In this document: positions 28,249-37,434 of the stretch, in pieces
Layout of the letters: the number at the start of each line of letters is the position of its first letter
How positions within the stretch are numbered: the stretch's first letter is position 1
From: Sphingobacteriales bacterium
GTDB taxonomy: Bacteria > Bacteroidota > Bacteroidia > Chitinophagales > LD1
Reading direction: 5' to 3'
Assembly: GCA_018262795.1 (NCBI GenBank)
Contig: JADFDM010000004.1
Location: 123,155 to 187,154 of the forward strand
Length of the DNA: 64,000 nt
Made by a program: the position numbers and the translations under genes
The notes under the pieces: model-generated
Database searches by the model: none
Told to the model about the DNA's origin: nothing
What the model saw: the letters and a program-made list of their open reading frames with translations, nothing else

Positions 28249-28346
28249 CTTGTTGCCCGTAGTTTGAAGCCCCGTCAAGAGGGAAGCAAAACGGACTTCC
28301 AATCAAGAATACAGTTTGTCGCTATAAACTGGAATAATAATCTCGA
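28249..28346 (+). repeat. Dispersed intergenic repeat, copy 2
   Basis: Inverted relative to the copy at 3325-3436 and diverged from it. Shared blocks: GTTGCCCGTAGTTTGAAGCC, AAGCAAAACGGACTT and AAGAATA, then a weaker match over about 30 bases. Preceded by the low-complexity text CGCAGATTCTCGCAGAT. The rest of 28212-28607 shows no gene. Confidence 0.7.
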
Positions 28347-28568
28347 TATTCTATTCTTCCCTGAGGCCATTGGAAAAGCATCCAACTGCATTCTATTCTC
28401 TCAGAAGGTATAAGGGATTGAAATTCATGAGGCTGTATTCTTTGTGTCTTTGCGCGTTGGTGTGTAGAAATTCAACCGAAAATCTCGACCGATAAAAGGA
28501 GTATCTCGAAGCAATTAATACTCGTTCATTGCCCATCGAATTTAGCGCAGAACCGTTTCGCTAAAGGC

Positions 28569-28576
28569 TATCTTTG
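28569..28576 (+). promoter_or_regulatory. -7 promoter box of the DUF2007 gene
   Basis: TATCTTTG, a perfect TAnnTTTG, 31 bases before the GTG start at 28608. No good TTG is seen at the -33 distance. Confidence 0.5.
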
Positions 28577-28607
28577 CATTCTGCAATAGATAAATAAAAA
28601 CTAAACA

Positions 28608-29021
28608 GTGGATCGCAATACCGATAAATTCATAACGGTTTTAACCTTTACCTACTCCCACGAGCTGGCAGTAGTTCGCGGGCGGCTTGAATCGGAGGGC
28701 ATAGTATGCAATGCTCAAGACGAGGTGACGGCACAAGTAAACCCATTGTATTCTAATGCCATCGGAGGTATCAAACTTCAAGTAAAAGAAAGCGACCTCG
28801 AAAGAGCGGTGGAGATATTAAAGGAAAGCGGCTACCTCCACGAAGGCGATCTTCAACCACCCCTATTTATCACCGGCTTGGTGAAATACATCGCTCAATT
28901 TCCTTTGCTAAAAAACCTGCGACTTGAAATCCGCTTACCGCTAATCGTTGCATTGGCGGTGCTTCTTGTGGCGGGCATTATCTACTTCGTTTCTTATGTC
29001 GCTATTTGTTTTCTTTCGTAA
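28608..29021 (+). CDS. DUF2007-domain membrane-anchored protein
   Basis: 137 aa from a GTG start, supported by the TATCTTTG box 31 bases upstream. The N-terminal 75 residues fit DUF2007 (putative signal-transducing, ferredoxin-like fold): FTYSHELAVVRGRLESEGI, AIGGIKLQVKESDLERAVEIL. One C-terminal membrane helix (about 111-133, LIVALAVLLVAGIIYFVSYVA). Exact role of the family is unknown. Monocistronic. Confidence 0.85.
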   Translation: MDRNTDKFITVLTFTYSHELAVVRGRLESEGIVCNAQDEVTAQVNPLYSNAIGGIKLQVKESDLERAVEILKESGYLHEGDLQPPLFITGLVKYIAQFPLLKNLRLEIRLPLIVALAVLLVAGIIYFVSYVAICFLS

Positions 29022-29129
29022 CAAGTGGACAATAAAACGAAACAAGGAAGAAAGTTTAGCAGCACTTTTTTTATCGTAAAGTGGCACCCCCACCGACTCT
29101 GGAATAATCTTTTCGTGAGATGTCTTCCC

Positions 29130-30788
29130 TTAAAATGAATATTTGCCACCCACTACGCCATTAATGCCGTAAGAAGGATAGTTATACCAACGCTGGTAGC
29201 GCTGATGGGCAATGTTGTTCAGATTGCCAAAGAAGGAGAGGTGCTTGTTCATAATGTATTCGAGACTCAGATTCAAATCGCCCGTGCCTTTTATCTCTGC
29301 CTCGCGACCGCCCGAAAGTTTGGCGTAAGAATTAGTGAAGCCGTAGAGGTCTATCCCTGCTTTAATTTTATTCTTCCAGATATATTGTGCACGGAAAGTC
29401 ACTTGCAGATTCGGCTCTTGCCAAGCGCGCAATTCCTTATTCATCTGATAGAAGTTGTAATCACCCAACACAGAAAGTCGCAACCATTCCTTCGCATTAT
29501 AACCCGCCTCAAAATGCACATTAAATATCTTCACTTTGGTGTCGTAAATAACGATGAACCTGCGCATATCCAAGGTATCGCTTACAAACAGTGGCATTTG
29601 ATTGATATGGTTTACATGGAAGGCCACATTGTAAGAGAAATTAGAAACGGTTCCTTTTAAGCCCGCCCCGAAATCACCTATCTGCGAGTTCTTAATGTTT
29701 ACCGAGTTTAGGATAAAGTTGTTGGTTTGCGCAAAGGTGTTCAGCGAGTTTTTATCGTACCGAAGATGGTAAGTGAGGTAAGCAATTAACGAGTGCTGAT
29801 AAAGTCGTTTTTCAATAACGGCATCAGCTATCAGAAACACCTTCTTGCCATCCACCGCAAAGCCAATTTTACCAAGTGCTTCCCAGTCGTCATTATCAAA
29901 GCCATAGCCTAAGTCGAACCGGAAGAGATGGCGTTGCAACACCAGCGAATCATGTTTTAAACGCGAAATGTCAAAATCGAAATCGGCTAATGCCTCATGA
30001 TATTGTTTGAAAACTTTACTAAAGATGCTGTGCCCGCCAATAAACCACTCATTGGCTTTGCCGTATGTTTCTTGGAGGTAATTAAACTGAACCGACTGGC
30101 GGAAGTTGATGTCGTATTTGTTCTTTTTCGCATTGCCGATATACACCAACGCATCGTAATTGCGGAATACCTGCCGCACTTGTTTAGGCGTAAAAGAAGT
30201 ATCGGTAAACATCGTGTCAATGCTGTAGAAGTGAGTGCGGTAATTGCGGAAGGTAAAGGCTGCTCCGGTCTCTATTGTTTTAGGGAAATAGCGCAGATAC
30301 GCCCCCGCCTCATCATCCACAAAGCGCTGGTTTTTTACTTTAAATCCGCGTGACGAAAGGTGATTATAAAATATTCCGAACTTCAGATTCTTGGTTCTAT
30401 TGTCGTTGTAAGTCAACTCCGCCAAAGGAGTTAACTGACTGCCAAAGCCTAACTTGATAAAGGAGGTATTGTATTTCTCAATCTTCTCTTTGCTTAGAGC
30501 AATAGGGCGAAGTGGATTGGGTTCAAAACTAAAGTCCTTGTAATCACGGGCGGGAACACTGTAACTGAAAGTCGGTTTCTTTTCTTCTACTTCAGGGATG
30601 TTTGGCTGGATATTGATTTTCTGTGCATCCTGAATTTTAGCTTCGTACTCTCGCACCACAATTACTTCTTCATTGCCCACTCCACTGCCGGGTCCTTGAC
30701 CCATAGCCGGAAGCACTCCTGCCATCAACATTCCGGTGAAGAAAACAGCAGTGAAGCCGGAGCAATATTTCTTTTCGCGCTGCATCAT
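29130..30788 (-). CDS. TonB-receptor-like outer-membrane beta-barrel protein
   Basis: 552 aa with signal peptide (FTAVFFTGMLMAGVLPAMGQG). A proline-rich periplasmic segment (INIQPNIPEVEEKKP) leads into about 450 residues of alternating beta strands typical of a TonB-dependent-receptor barrel, ending with an aromatic residue (VVGGKYSF) as outer-membrane proteins do. There is no plug domain and no TonB box, so it is not a complete transporter. The start codon overlaps the stop of the large TPR gene (ATGA), suggesting the two make one complex: a periplasmic TPR scaffold with an outer-membrane barrel. Confidence 0.8.
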   Translation of the reverse strand: MMQREKKYCSGFTAVFFTGMLMAGVLPAMGQGPGSGVGNEEVIVVREYEAKIQDAQKINIQPNIPEVEEKKPTFSYSVPARDYKDFSFEPNPLRPIALSKEKIEKYNTSFIKLGFGSQLTPLAELTYNDNRTKNLKFGIFYNHLSSRGFKVKNQRFVDDEAGAYLRYFPKTIETGAAFTFRNYRTHFYSIDTMFTDTSFTPKQVRQVFRNYDALVYIGNAKKNKYDINFRQSVQFNYLQETYGKANEWFIGGHSIFSKVFKQYHEALADFDFDISRLKHDSLVLQRHLFRFDLGYGFDNDDWEALGKIGFAVDGKKVFLIADAVIEKRLYQHSLIAYLTYHLRYDKNSLNTFAQTNNFILNSVNIKNSQIGDFGAGLKGTVSNFSYNVAFHVNHINQMPLFVSDTLDMRRFIVIYDTKVKIFNVHFEAGYNAKEWLRLSVLGDYNFYQMNKELRAWQEPNLQVTFRAQYIWKNKIKAGIDLYGFTNSYAKLSGGREAEIKGTGDLNLSLEYIMNKHLSFFGNLNNIAHQRYQRWYNYPSYGINGVVGGKYSF

Positions 30789-33700
30789 CTGTTATTGATT
30801 AACGAATCACTTTCCATAATCAAGCTATCTTGCACAGCCGGAACTTCTTGTATAATCTTCGTGCGATTCAGTTCTTCCGTTCTTAGTTTCTCTAACTTTT
30901 CCTTCGCTTCATTCAACAAAGTTTGGTCACCGGCATAATTATTTACAATACTTTCCAACGTGGCCTTTGCTTGGAAGGAATTATTCTGCGCAGAATAATT
31001 GTCGGCTATCAGAATGAAAGTTTTTACCACCCAGTATTCGTAGCTGGCATATTTTGTTTTTAGTTTAAAGCAGGTATCCATCGAGGCCTTATACTGCTGT
31101 TGCTCGTTTAGGATTTTTGCCACCATGTATTTGGCTTCTACACATCGCTCGCTCACCGGATATTCGGCTACGCGGTTAAAGGCCGCTTCTGAAAACTCTT
31201 TGTTCCCCAAGTTGTAGTAGGCTTTTCCTTTTTCATAGTAGGCCTCTTGTATATCGGCCTCCTTCGCCACTCCCGAGTTAATCAGTTGATCAGCAAACTC
31301 TACCGTCTTTTCATAATTCTTCAATTGAACCACAGTGTGAAACATACCGGTTAATGCAGTGTAAGTATTAGCTTGCGAAGAGGAGGCTACATACAGCATC
31401 CGGTAATAGTCCAGTGCCTTGTTGTAGTCTTTCACTTCGTAGAATGCAATGCCCGAAGCTTTGAGTAATGCCTTCTCGTAATACTTGTTGAATTTGTTTT
31501 CGGTGAGTGGCGCAAGGTCGGCTAAGGCTGCGACAAAGTCTTTGGATTTAATGTGGCATTCATAGTTTTTCCAGAGTGCATCATTCGTAAAATAACCGTT
31601 GGGGAATTTGCTGATATAACTGCTGAAAAGCGCAATGGATTTAGCACAGTCCCCTGCTTTATAAGCATTGTCGGCACTTTGGTAAGTCAGTGAATCTTGC
31701 TCGGAGGAACTGATAGTAATGTGGGCACCGTTCTTTAAAAAGTCAAAGTAATCATCTGCACGTCCCAGTTCTACATAAATTTCTTTGAGTGCATCCAACG
31801 CTTCTTTTTCCTCTCCGGTTTTTGGAAACCTCCTCACCACATCCTTGTAGTCTTCTATAGCAGCTTCTTTCTTTCCGTTGTTGTAATCTATCACGGCTAT
31901 TTTAAGATAGCACTTAGGCAGGAAGGCACTGGATGGAAACTTACTGATGACGTTTTGATAGGCATTGCGCGCTGCCTGAAACTGACCATTCGCTAAGTTG
32001 GTTTCGCCTATTTCGTAATAAGCGCGATCTACAAAGTTAGAGCCGGGGAACTTGGTGATGAGCGCATTCATAGCGCTGATTTTTTCATCGTCCATATTCT
32101 GCAAGCCGTAAATAACTCCCTTCTGAAACTGTGCATAATCCATTCCGTTCCACTGATGATCTACAATGGTAGAATAGGCAGTAATGGCTTTTGAATAATC
32201 TTTGGAAACAAAAGCGCAATCGCCATAGCGCATATACAGGTCGGGCAATAAAGATTGCTTTCCTTTCACATCTACCGTTGTTTCCGATTCATTGGCGGCA
32301 TAGCCGAAATAAATTTCGGCATCGCGATAATTCTTTTGTTTGAAGTAGCAGTAGGCTAAGTTGTACGAAGAGCGGAGTTTAGAAGCCTCGCCCTTTTTTT
32401 CTAAGGCGGGATTGGTCATCTGGTTAAACTTCAGATACTGCGTTGCTGCTGCGGTATAATTTTCTTGGCGGTAAAGAATCTCGGCTTTGAGATAAGTAGC
32501 CAGCGCCTGAATGTCGAGATTGAAAGGATTACTCAAACTTTTTTCGCACAGCGTTAAGGCTTCCTCCGATTTGTTATCGTTATACAATTCAATCGCGCGG
32601 AAGTAGGTCACCTTCTGATAAGCCTCCTTAATCATGGCGCTGCTCATTTTCATCTTCTCCATCATTTGGTAAGCGCGCTCGTAATTGCGGGTTTGCACCA
32701 AAGCAGTCGCCAACATTTCGTTCACATCCTCATAATAAGTGCCGGTTGGATATTTTTCGAGATAGCTTTCAAAACTCTGAATGGCATCGCTGCTGTAACC
32801 TAACTCAAAAGAAAGTTTGCCGTAGTTATACAATGAATTTTGCTGAATAGTAGCATCGAATCCCATTCCTGATGCACTCTGAAAAGCAGAGCGGGCTTTG
32901 TCCTTTTGAGAAGTTTTTAAATAACAATCGCCCAGTGCGTAAGTCGCGTTTTGTCCGAGCGTATCATCCAGTAAGTTCAGTTGTTGAAAATTGGCAATGG
33001 CTTTATCATAAGTGCCTGTTTGATATTGACAGTAGGCCAACTGATAAATATTCTCCTTTTGCACCTTGCTGTTCTTACCGATGTATTCTGCTAACAGTGG
33101 AAGCGCTTTGGCGTATTCGCTTTGCTGAAAGTACACTTGCCCTAACAGAAATTTCATTTCCGGTTTGTAAAGCACATCGCTCTTGTCTAAATTCTTTTTG
33201 AGGTAGGGTGCCAGCTTTGCATAATCCTTTTTGAAGTAGTATATCTGCGCTATGTAGTAAGGAATCACACTGGAATACATCTTTGAATCCTCTATCTCTG
33301 TAAAGGCCTTTAGCGCTTCATTGTATTCCTTGTTATAAAAGCAGATAAAGGCGTAGTAGTAATTAGAAGGATAGTAGTATTTATCCTTCACCTCTTTAAT
33401 GGCGGCAAAGAGAGGTTTGGCTTCGGTAAACTTTTTACGGGTAAAGTAGGAGTACCCCAACTGAAACTTGTAGTCGTAAATCTGTTCGTTGTTTAGGTCG
33501 GCTATTTTCACTTTGGTGAAGTAGTCAATGGCTTCGGTGTATTGTTTGTTGCTGTAATAATAGCGTCCGAGATAGAAATAAAGCGCTCTTCTTTTATCTG
33601 TTTCGTGATGGTTCTTCAGGTAAGCGAGCAATAGTTTCTCCGCGTCTTTATCGTTCGTTTCTACAGCGCAAACCGCTATGTAGTATTCCAGATTCTGCAT

Positions 33701-33910
33701 CAGCACTTCATTGCCATGCGAAGTGACGAGTTGCCGCTGCTGATAAATCTCCTCAAACTTTTCACGAGCAGCTAAGTAGTTCTTCTCATCGAACAACTCT
33801 ACCCCTTTTTTATACGCCTGTTCTTTATCCAAATACACTTGTGACTGCTGGCCGGCAGCCACCGTATAGGAGAGGAGGAAAAGAAATAGCGCAAGAGGGT
33901 GTTTGAGCAT
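30785..33910 (-). CDS. Large periplasmic tetratricopeptide-repeat protein
   Basis: 1041 aa from ATG 33910. The ORF-track start at 34066 lies upstream of the promoter box at 33940-33947, and starting at 33910 gives a good signal peptide (MLKHPLALFLFLLSYTVAAGQ). The rest is a nearly unbroken array of 20 or more TPR units (for example YFLGRYYYSNKQYTEAIDYFTK, NPALEKKG, AYYEIGETNLANGQFQAARN). Proteins of this size and layout are common in Bacteroidota, usually next to an outer-membrane barrel gene as here. Probable assembly scaffold in the periplasm; the specific client is unknown. Confidence 0.85.
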   Translation of the reverse strand: MLKHPLALFLFLLSYTVAAGQQSQVYLDKEQAYKKGVELFDEKNYLAAREKFEEIYQQRQLVTSHGNEVLMQNLEYYIAVCAVETNDKDAEKLLLAYLKNHHETDKRRALYFYLGRYYYSNKQYTEAIDYFTKVKIADLNNEQIYDYKFQLGYSYFTRKKFTEAKPLFAAIKEVKDKYYYPSNYYYAFICFYNKEYNEALKAFTEIEDSKMYSSVIPYYIAQIYYFKKDYAKLAPYLKKNLDKSDVLYKPEMKFLLGQVYFQQSEYAKALPLLAEYIGKNSKVQKENIYQLAYCQYQTGTYDKAIANFQQLNLLDDTLGQNATYALGDCYLKTSQKDKARSAFQSASGMGFDATIQQNSLYNYGKLSFELGYSSDAIQSFESYLEKYPTGTYYEDVNEMLATALVQTRNYERAYQMMEKMKMSSAMIKEAYQKVTYFRAIELYNDNKSEEALTLCEKSLSNPFNLDIQALATYLKAEILYRQENYTAAATQYLKFNQMTNPALEKKGEASKLRSSYNLAYCYFKQKNYRDAEIYFGYAANESETTVDVKGKQSLLPDLYMRYGDCAFVSKDYSKAITAYSTIVDHQWNGMDYAQFQKGVIYGLQNMDDEKISAMNALITKFPGSNFVDRAYYEIGETNLANGQFQAARNAYQNVISKFPSSAFLPKCYLKIAVIDYNNGKKEAAIEDYKDVVRRFPKTGEEKEALDALKEIYVELGRADDYFDFLKNGAHITISSSEQDSLTYQSADNAYKAGDCAKSIALFSSYISKFPNGYFTNDALWKNYECHIKSKDFVAALADLAPLTENKFNKYYEKALLKASGIAFYEVKDYNKALDYYRMLYVASSSQANTYTALTGMFHTVVQLKNYEKTVEFADQLINSGVAKEADIQEAYYEKGKAYYNLGNKEFSEAAFNRVAEYPVSERCVEAKYMVAKILNEQQQYKASMDTCFKLKTKYASYEYWVVKTFILIADNYSAQNNSFQAKATLESIVNNYAGDQTLLNEAKEKLEKLRTEELNRTKIIQEVPAVQDSLIMESDSLINNR

Positions 33911-33939
33911 CCGCTGAAACGGTTTATACATTAACGATA

Positions 33940-33947
33940 CAAAGTTA
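33940..33947 (-). promoter_or_regulatory. -7 promoter box of the TPR/barrel operon
   Basis: Minus strand TAACTTTG (TAnnTTTG), 29 bases before ATG 33910. Transcription would start near 33932, which rules out the longer ORF-track start and makes the ATG at 33931 nearly leaderless. Confidence 0.55.
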
Positions 33948-34182
33948 TTTTTTAGTGCAGGGGGAGGTTGAAATGAAGCTATACCGATTTCCACAGTGGC
34001 GGCAGCTTGTCCAATGAAAAAAGCAGTAAAAATCAAGAGTGCCGAAGGTGGACGTGAAGTAATCAACTCACTGCTTGCAGGATGTTGTGAAATGCTAAGT
34101 TCAGGGGAGGGGGCTTGCTTCCCTCTCTCAAGTTGCTCCGATAAGAGGACACGCAGTTTTAAAAAGAGAGGTAAGTACTCAG

Positions 34183-35982
34183 TTAATTCAAGTCCTTATA
34201 CATCTGTTCTACATGTGAGGCATAGCGCTCGTAAATGATTTTGCGTTTTACTTTCATGGTGGGAGTTAGCTCTCCGCCTTCGACTGTCCATTCAGTGCTT
34301 AGCAATACAAACTTTTTAATCTGCTCCCACTTCCCGAAATCTTTATTGTAACGTTCTATTTCTTGATTGATAAGTGCTTTTATTTTATCGTTGTTCACTA
34401 TCTGCTCCTTATTTTCTGCCGGCAGGCCTTTTTCTTTAGCCCATTCCTTTAGGTTCATGAAAGAAGGTACAATTAATGCGCTGATAAATTTTTTATCATC
34501 GCCTCCCACTACCATAATTTGCTCTATGTAGTTGCTCTCTTTCATTTTGTTCTCAATCGCTTGAGGTGCTATGTATTTACCCCCGGCTGTTTTGAAGAGT
34601 TCTTTCTTGCGATCGGTAATCTTTAGGAACTTATGTCCAAAACTTTCCACCCAGATACCAATATCCCCGGTGTGAAACCATCCATCTTTATCAATTACTT
34701 CAGCCGTTAAGTCGGGACGATTGTAATAGCCTTTCATAATGTTTAAACCGCGAACAATTATTTCTCCGTCTTCCGCAAGTTTCACTTCTACTCCGGGAAT
34801 GGGAATACCCACCGTGCCAATGCAGCGTTCTTTTTCATCCATGCGATTAGCACATAATACCGGAGAGGTTTCGGTGAGGCCATAACCTTCTAACACATTG
34901 ACCCCCGCAGCGGAAAATAGCTTTATCAAACGCGGCTGCATGGCCGCAGCACCGGTCACTATAAACTCTATTTGCCCTCCCAACGCCTCCATCCATTTAC
35001 TGAAAACTAATTTGCGGGCAATGCTCAACTGAAAATCGTACCAAGCGCCATTGCCGCCACCGAGTTGGTAGCGCGATCCCAAGTCAATACTCCAGAAGAA
35101 AAGTTTTCGCTTTAAGCCGGTGAGTTCATTTCCTTTTGCCATTATTTTTTCATACACCTTTTCGAGTAAGCGAGGAACGGTAGTAAAACAATAAGGCTGC
35201 ACCTCCTTTAGGTTCTCTCCAATAGATTCTAAATTTTCTGCGTAGTGAATATGAATGCCGAAAGCCAAATAGGTGAAGAATACCATGCGCTCGAAACTAT
35301 GACACAGCGGCAGAAAACTGAGGGCCTTCTTGTCCTCTGCAAAAGGCGTTACTGCCTGCACTCCTTTAATGTTGCTCACAATATTCAGGTGCGTGAGCAT
35401 TACTCCTTTCGGATTGCCGGTAGTGCCCGAGGTATAGATAATAGTTGCCAAATCATTTTCAGTTACGGCCTCTTTTCGTTTTTGAATTTCAGGAAGGTTC
35501 ACCTGTTCAGCAGTGGGAAGTGAGTCCCAAAGGTTGGGAGTGCCGGCTACTTTATCAAATACATACACTCCTTTCAGCCCGGCAATTTTACCCATTAAAG
35601 GATGCACTTTTTTCAGTATTTCTTCATCGCCTACGAAAGCATACTTTATATCGGCATCGGTAAAAATAAATTCATAATCTTTTTGGGCGATGGTAGGATA
35701 CATCGGCACATTGACTAAGCCTATTTGCTGCGAACCGAAATCCAGCAAATTCCATTCGGGGCGGTTAGTAGCGATAATGGCAATTTTATCATCCTTTTGA
35801 AGTCCGAGATTCATCAGTAACTGACTGACTCGATTCGATAGCTCTTGCGTTTCTTTAAATGAATAGTTTTTCCATTTCTTGACCCCATCGGCAGAGTGTT
35901 CTTTGGCTGCTAAAAAGGGTCTGTTGGGTCGGTCACTGACCTGCTTTTCTAAAAAATCGAAAAGACGTTTGATTTCCATCAT
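34183..35982 (-). CDS. Long-chain fatty-acid-CoA ligase (AMP-forming)
   Basis: 599 aa. The adenylate-forming signature TIIYTSGTTGNPKGVMLTH is at about 180-198, followed by GYGLTETSPV, DGWFHTGDIG and the hinge/lysine region LKITDRKKELFKTAGGKYIAP. Length and the sequence after the hinge fit the FAA1/FadD15-type class that activates long-chain fatty acids with ATP and CoA in the cytosol. It ends the leftward run after the isochorismatase-family gene (18-bp gap), so the two are probably co-transcribed. A 2-hydroxyacyl-CoA-lyase-like gene lies 1.5 kb upstream on the same strand. Confidence 0.92.
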   Translation of the reverse strand: MMEIKRLFDFLEKQVSDRPNRPFLAAKEHSADGVKKWKNYSFKETQELSNRVSQLLMNLGLQKDDKIAIIATNRPEWNLLDFGSQQIGLVNVPMYPTIAQKDYEFIFTDADIKYAFVGDEEILKKVHPLMGKIAGLKGVYVFDKVAGTPNLWDSLPTAEQVNLPEIQKRKEAVTENDLATIIYTSGTTGNPKGVMLTHLNIVSNIKGVQAVTPFAEDKKALSFLPLCHSFERMVFFTYLAFGIHIHYAENLESIGENLKEVQPYCFTTVPRLLEKVYEKIMAKGNELTGLKRKLFFWSIDLGSRYQLGGGNGAWYDFQLSIARKLVFSKWMEALGGQIEFIVTGAAAMQPRLIKLFSAAGVNVLEGYGLTETSPVLCANRMDEKERCIGTVGIPIPGVEVKLAEDGEIIVRGLNIMKGYYNRPDLTAEVIDKDGWFHTGDIGIWVESFGHKFLKITDRKKELFKTAGGKYIAPQAIENKMKESNYIEQIMVVGGDDKKFISALIVPSFMNLKEWAKEKGLPAENKEQIVNNDKIKALINQEIERYNKDFGKWEQIKKFVLLSTEWTVEGGELTPTMKVKRKIIYERYASHVEQMYKDLN

Positions 35983-36000
35983 CGGTATTCGGTTTAAAGT

Positions 36001-36549
36001 TTATTTAATGAGCTTGCTAATAGCTTTAAATTCATCGGTGCCGGCTTCGTCCAGCAACATAAACAGAATCATTTCGGTGGAAGTGATAAAGGCTCCTGCT
36101 TGGCGCATACGCTCTAAGGCTATTTGTTTGTTTTCAGAGGTGCGAGATGAAACAGCATCGGCTACTACGTGTACATTGTATCCTTCTTTGAGTGCATCTA
36201 AAGTAGTTTTGAGCACACAGATGTGGCTTTCTACTCCGCACACGATAATATCTTTAATGTTTGTCAGTTTCAACTGATCATCTACCGGTTGGCTACGCAT
36301 ACAACTGAAACACATTTTTTCGATGATGTTAGGGCTTTCGGGTAGCTGCACTTCTTTGCAGGTATTGCCCAGCCCTTTTGGATATTGCTCTGTGATAATC
36401 GTTTCAAGCCCTAATATTTCTGCACCGCGCAATAGTTTATTCACGTTTGCAAAGAGTTTATTGCTTTCAAAAATTACAGGGATCAGTCTTTCCTGTACAT
36501 CCACTACCAGCAAGGCAGTGTGTTCGCGTTTGATTATTCCGAGATTCAT
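36001..36549 (-). CDS. Isochorismatase-family cysteine hydrolase (YcaC-like)
   Basis: 182 aa. The catalytic triad of the family is visible: Asp in LLVVDVQERL, Lys in NIIEKMCFSC, and the nucleophilic Cys in IIVCGVESHICVLKT, including the nonproline-cis-type VESH step. Family members hydrolyse small amides or imidates (isochorismatase, nicotinamidase, YcaC); this one is closest in pattern to the YcaC/hydrolase subgroup of unknown substrate. Cytosolic, no signal peptide. Followed closely by the acyl-CoA ligase gene. Confidence 0.88.
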   Translation of the reverse strand: MNLGIIKREHTALLVVDVQERLIPVIFESNKLFANVNKLLRGAEILGLETIITEQYPKGLGNTCKEVQLPESPNIIEKMCFSCMRSQPVDDQLKLTNIKDIIVCGVESHICVLKTTLDALKEGYNVHVVADAVSSRTSENKQIALERMRQAGAFITSTEMILFMLLDEAGTDEFKAISKLIK

Positions 36550-36594
36550 GGTTTATTGATTTTATGGTAAATAGTTAAGAGATTGAATGATAGG

Positions 36595-36939
36595 TCAAAC
36601 AGGATTGCTTTTTAAAAACCGAAACAGATTATCCATAATCATGTTGTAAGTTGAAAGGCTCACTTGCCCAATGGTGCCCTCAATAATACGTTCATCTATG
36701 GTAAATATAAATGCGGTTCTAATAATTGCCGGATGTATTAGTCCCGTTAAAACAAAATCAGGATGGCTTTGGTTGAGTAAAATATCCAATTCTTTTTGCG
36801 CAAGAGGCAAACTTCCTGAAACAGTGTAGCGCAGCCAATCATTAAGAGGAGGAGCTTTTTTTAGCAACAAAGCCGGACGGGAACGCCCCCGACCACTCGA
36901 TTCGAGGAGGGAAACTTTCACTATTTGCCCTTCTTTCAT
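36595..36939 (-). CDS. MazF/PemK-like toxin
   Basis: 114 aa with the PemK/MazF fold pattern: KEGQIVKVSLL start, RPALLLKKAP, HPDFVLTGLIHPAIIRTAFIFTI and EGTIGQVSLSTYN. In MazF proteins the early basic residues and the threonine/serine of the central strand form the endoribonuclease site. The ATG overlaps the stop of the upstream gene (ATGA), the usual antitoxin-toxin coupling. Unlike classical MazE, the upstream partner carries a membrane helix. Confidence 0.8.
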   Translation of the reverse strand: MKEGQIVKVSLLESSGRGRSRPALLLKKAPPLNDWLRYTVSGSLPLAQKELDILLNQSHPDFVLTGLIHPAIIRTAFIFTIDERIIEGTIGQVSLSTYNMIMDNLFRFLKSNPV

Positions 36940-37370
36940 GGCTTATAAGAAGGATTAGGTTCTTTTACTATGACATCTGAGTAATCCGGCTCCTCACTAC
37001 TATGTGCCTTCGATAAACCGATTGCAGTCATTCTGTTCCAAAACCCCCGTTCTTCATTGGGCTTTGTTTCAACTACTATCTTGATGCCGTATTCCTGTTC
37101 CACTTCTTTTTCAATTTCCTCAATAGTCACTATTTGTTTAAACAGGTTATTGAGGATGCTCTCCCCATTGTCTTTTCGCTTTTTCTTTTGTTGATAAAAG
37201 ATAACCAATGCCACTGCGATTACTACCACTATAAGTAAAGTCAGATCTTCGTTTCCTTCTTGTGTTGTTACCTTAATGGTATCTCCAAACTGTAAATCGT
37301 GTTTGTGAAAAAGTGGAATCACATCCCCCGGAACATGATAATTAGCAATATTCAAATCAATCGTTCTCAT
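36936..37370 (-). CDS. Membrane-spanning partner in the antitoxin position
   Basis: 144 aa. An N-terminal segment of about 45 residues (NIANYHVPGDVIPLFHKHD), one strong membrane helix (about 44-62, LTLLIVVVIAVALVIFYQ), a basic stretch (KKKRKD), then an acidic helix (TIEEIEKEVEQEYGIK) and a tail EEPDYSDVIVKEPNPSYKP. The acidic/proline tail resembles toxin-binding tails of small Bacteroidota antitoxins. The gene is translationally coupled to the MazF-like gene. Candidate membrane-tethered antitoxin; no known family assigned. Confidence 0.6.
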   Translation of the reverse strand: MRTIDLNIANYHVPGDVIPLFHKHDLQFGDTIKVTTQEGNEDLTLLIVVVIAVALVIFYQQKKKRKDNGESILNNLFKQIVTIEEIEKEVEQEYGIKIVVETKPNEERGFWNRMTAIGLSKAHSSEEPDYSDVIVKEPNPSYKP

Positions 37371-37434
37371 ACTAAAGAAGTTAGCTAATATTTAAGAATG
37401 ACACGGAGTGGTAATGTAGGTTAGAACTTAATAA

